Source: an uncultured Clostridia bacterium (GTDB taxonomy: Bacteria > Bacillota > Clostridia > Christensenellales > Borkfalkiaceae). From it: 15,282 nucleotides of DNA. Below the pieces are notes generated by a model that had not been told where the DNA came from, searched no databases, and worked only from the letters and a program-made list of their open reading frames with translations. The translations under genes were made by a program, and so were the position numbers. Positions 13,105 through 15,282 of this stretch are shown here, in pieces; positions within the stretch are counted from its first letter, which is position 1, and each line of letters begins with the position of its first letter. The stretch spans positions 1-15,282 of the forward strand of contig CALVLO010000014.1 of assembly GCA_944338265.1 (NCBI GenBank). Reading direction: 5' to 3'.

Positions 13105-14421
13105 TCAGAGAAAGAACTCTTCGTAAACGGCTTTGAGCGTTCTTTCGTAATTCTCGTTATCGACGCCGACGATGATGTTGAGCTCGGAGGAGCCTTGATC
13201 GATCATGCGGACGTTGACGCCCGCGCGGGCGATCGCCTCGAAGAGGCGGGCGGAGGTGCCCACGCTCTTTGCCATGCCGTGACCGACGACGGCGATGAGC
13301 GCGATATCGTTGATGATGCGCAGATGATCGGGATGCACGCTTGCTTCGATCTCGGCGCAGACCTCTTCCAGCACGCCGTTTTTGAGCAGGGCGCTATCGA
13401 TGACGAAGGACATGGTATCGATGCCCGTGGGGATATGCTCGAAGGAGATGCCGTGCTTTAACAGGACGGCGAGCACGCGGTAGGTGAAGCCGATCTCTGC
13501 ATTCATGAGCGACTTTTCGAGGAAAATGACGGTGAAATTCTTTTTGCCCGCAATGCCCGTTACCCTTCTTCCGCTGTATGTATGGCGGGAGGTGGGCACG
13601 ATCTCGGTGCCTTCATCTTGGGGGCGGAAGGTGTTTTTGATGCGGATGGGGATATCCGCCTCGCGCACGGGGAAGATGGCTTCGCTGTGCAGCACGTTGG
13701 CGCCCATATAGGAGAGCTCGCGCAGCTCCTTATAGGAGAGCGCGCGGATGGGCACGGGATTTTCGACGATGCGGGGATCGCAGGCGAGGAAGCCGCTCAC
13801 GTCCGTCCAATTTTCGTAGAGTTCCGCCCCGACGGCGCGCGCCACGATGGCGCCCGAGACATCGCTCCCGCCGCGGGAGAACGTTTTGACTTTGCCGGAC
13901 GCATCTTCGCCGTAAAAGCCCGCGACGACGGCGCGCGGCTTGCTTTTGAGCGCCGCGGCGAGCAGCGAGTAGGTGCGTTCGCTATCCAGCCTGCCCTCTG
14001 CGTTGAATTTGACGACGGCGCGCGCATCGATGAAGGGAACGCCCAGAAGCGCCGCCATCACCCTGCCCGAGAGATATTCCCCGCGGGAGGCGCAAAAATC
14101 CGCAGTGCCCTCTTGTAACATCTCTGCCTGCGTCTCGGCGAGGATGCCTTCGATATCCATTTCGAGCGCGAGCTCGTGCACGATGCCGCGGAAGCGCTCG
14201 GCGACCTTTTCGAACGCGGCGCCGACGGACTGCGTGCGTCTGACGCTCTCGTAGGTCTCGTATAAAAGATCGGTGATCTTGATATCGCCGCCGAAGCGCT
14301 TGCCGGGGGCGCTCACCACCACATAGCGGCGCGTAGGATCGCCCTCGACGATCTCCTTGACGCGGAGCATGTTGGTGCCATCCGCCATGGACGTGCCGCC
14401 GAATTTACAAACTTTAATCAT
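13105..14421 (-). CDS. lysC: Aspartokinase
   Basis: The 438-residue enzyme phosphorylates L-aspartate, the first step toward lysine, diaminopimelate, threonine and methionine. The N-terminal kinase signature KFGGTSM is at 6-12; VVVSAPGK and the catalytic loop FSRGGSDVSG (around R183) follow, then ENWTDVSGFLACDPRI, the nucleotide and aspartate site. The last part (from about residue 285) carries two ACT-type regulatory regions, with GIAGKKNFTVIFLEKS and IALIAVVGHGMAKSVGTSARLF, ending in INVRMIDQGSSELNIIVGV-like sequence (here VNVRMIDQGSSE). These domains bind amino-acid inhibitors such as lysine or threonine. The start ATG overlaps the upstream DUF1015 stop by eight bases, with GGGAG upstream, implying coupled translation. 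No lysine riboswitch is visible because no leader lies before it; any such control would be upstream of DUF1015, outside the window. The paralogue type (lysC, thrA-like or dapG-like) cannot be settled here. Confidence 0.95.
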   Translation of the reverse strand: MIKVCKFGGTSMADGTNMLRVKEIVEGDPTRRYVVVSAPGKRFGGDIKITDLLYETYESVRRTQSVGAAFEKVAERFRGIVHELALEMDIEGILAETQAEMLQEGTADFCASRGEYLSGRVMAALLGVPFIDARAVVKFNAEGRLDSERTYSLLAAALKSKPRAVVAGFYGEDASGKVKTFSRGGSDVSGAIVARAVGAELYENWTDVSGFLACDPRIVENPVPIRALSYKELRELSYMGANVLHSEAIFPVREADIPIRIKNTFRPQDEGTEIVPTSRHTYSGRRVTGIAGKKNFTVIFLEKSLMNAEIGFTYRVLAVLLKHGISFEHIPTGIDTMSFVIDSALLKNGVLEEVCAEIEASVHPDHLRIINDIALIAVVGHGMAKSVGTSARLFEAIARAGVNVRMIDQGSSELNIIVGVDNENYERTLKAVYEEFFL

Positions 14422-15282
14422 AGCTGATCTCCCTGCCCTCTAAATAATACCGTTTGCCCTTTGCCTCGCCCACGGAAAACGCCTTTTTGGGGAGGTTGAC
14501 GCCCCCCTTTAAGCAGGCGAAAAAGTCATCTTTGGGGATGGGCGGAAGCACGATGCCGACGCAGCCCTCGCCCGCGAGCCGCGCAAGCGAGCGCCTGCCG
14601 TGGATATAATCGACCGTTCCGCCGTTCGCGCGCAGGAAGCGCTCGATGAGCGAATCGACGAGGCGGATGCCCGCCGCCCCCGCGGGAATGGCGGGGATGA
14701 GGAGGTTTTCCTCCCGCGTGCACTTGACGTTCTGCATGAAAAAGCTGCAAAACGCCGCTTGCTCCACCTCTTTGACGAGGCGGTGGATGGGATGGAACAC
14801 GACGGCGGGATCGTACAGGTTGACGAACTCCGCGAGCATGAAGCGGGCGGGATGGTTGGCTTTTTCCGCCGCGGTGAGCCCCGATTTGACCTCCTCCCAA
14901 TACGCCTTTGCGGCGGCGACGGAGTGGTTGCCGTCTGCAACGGCGAAGGCGGGATCGCCCTTTTGGTGCATTGCCTGCAAGACGTCTGCGGCGATGTATT
15001 CGGGCACGAACCAGCCCGTAATGTGCCCGCCGCCCTCCATGAGCTCGAAGTCATACAGCTTTTCGAGCTCCTCGCGCAGCAGACCTTTGACGACCTTCTC
15101 CTTCTTATCGCGGAAAAAGAGGATGGCGTGCGGGAACTCGAGCGGGGTGGCGCGGCGCAGGGCGATGCGGGGAGGGAGACGGTCTTTGACCACCTCCTCC
15201 GAAGAGCGGACGGGCGCGGAGACGCCGGGCTCGCAGGAATATGCCTCTAAATCGAGCGCGGCGATGATGCCGCGGCGCACGC
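14414..15282 (-). CDS. DUF1015-family protein (5' end cut by window edge)
   Basis: At least 289 residues are visible; the beginning lies beyond the right edge. The segment matches the DUF1015 family: an early RSSEEVVKDR and PPRIALRRATPLEFPHAILFF region, then AVADGNHSVAAAKAYWEEV, the family's ADGxH motif (most members have ADGHHR; here ADGNHS), then PARFMLAEFVNLYDPAVVFHPIHRLV, and finally FSVGEAKGKRYYLEGREI at the C-terminus. The protein is soluble with no signal peptide visible. The biochemical function of this family was not settled to my knowledge; it is often found beside serine-biosynthesis genes in Firmicutes. Here it is coupled by an 8-base overlap to lysC, which points to amino-acid metabolism. 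The change of the last motif residues (NHS for HHR) may mark a sub-family. The family call is good; the role is inference. Confidence 0.82.
   Translation of the reverse strand, partial: VRRGIIAALDLEAYSCEPGVSAPVRSSEEVVKDRLPPRIALRRATPLEFPHAILFFRDKKEKVVKGLLREELEKLYDFELMEGGGHITGWFVPEYIAADVLQAMHQKGDPAFAVADGNHSVAAAKAYWEEVKSGLTAAEKANHPARFMLAEFVNLYDPAVVFHPIHRLVKEVEQAAFCSFFMQNVKCTREENLLIPAIPAGAAGIRLVDSLIERFLRANGGTVDYIHGRRSLARLAGEGCVGIVLPPIPKDDFFACLKGGVNLPKKAFSVGEAKGKRYYLEGREISYD

Noticed and set aside
14414..14430. Lysine riboswitch or T-box before lysC
   Set aside because: There is no leader; lysC overlaps the preceding gene.
1..15282. CRISPR array, insertion sequence, prophage or tRNA gene
   Set aside because: No regularly spaced repeats with spacers, transposase, integrase or tRNA-like cloverleaf was seen in any gap.

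Overview
The window looks like chromosomal DNA of a GC-rich bacterium of the Firmicutes/Clostridia type. The evidence is an AddAB-type recombination enzyme with an iron-sulfur AddB, a tilS-hpt pair, GGAGG-type Shine-Dalgarno sites before most genes, sigma-A-like promoters in short AT-rich islands, and strong intrinsic terminators. No 16S, tRNA or mobile-element sequence is present, so a closer placement cannot be made. Nine of ten genes lie on the minus strand; only a lipoprotein gene is on the plus strand.

Reading the minus strand from the right edge: a DUF1015-family gene (cut by the edge) overlaps the aspartokinase gene lysC by 8 bases, and the pair ends at a clear terminator. A 186-base gap then holds two inverted repeats, a promoter and a hairpin leader, followed by tilS (tRNA-Ile lysidine synthetase) and hpt (hypoxanthine phosphoribosyltransferase), joined by 3 bases. 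hpt converges on the lipoprotein gene, and a perfect 26-base palindromic terminator lies between them. The lipoprotein gene has its own promoter, which diverges from that of addB. addB and addA overlap as ATGA and are followed by a small three-helix membrane protein gene. A near-consensus promoter then opens a second unit: a flippase-like membrane protein (UPF0104/LPG-synthase-TM type) overlapping a GT4 glycosyltransferase by 8 bases. This ends at a terminator, followed at once by a RimK-like ATP-grasp gene that runs off the left edge.

Functional groups: (1) amino-acid metabolism (DUF1015, lysC); (2) tRNA decoding and purine salvage (tilS, hpt), here without the ftsH gene that often follows; (3) double-strand-break repair (addB, addA) with an unrecognised membrane protein; (4) probable surface glycolipid synthesis and membrane transfer (flippase-like protein, GT4); (5) an orphan lipoprotein of unknown function.

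I did not find a clear-cut new system. The points most worth a second look are a 17-base tandem duplication in the addBA leader, the loss of the Walker A loop in AddB, the orphan lipoprotein with its own promoter, hairpin and terminator, a terminator that leaves no room for a downstream promoter before the ATP-grasp gene, and a three-copy 10-base-period repeat after addA.
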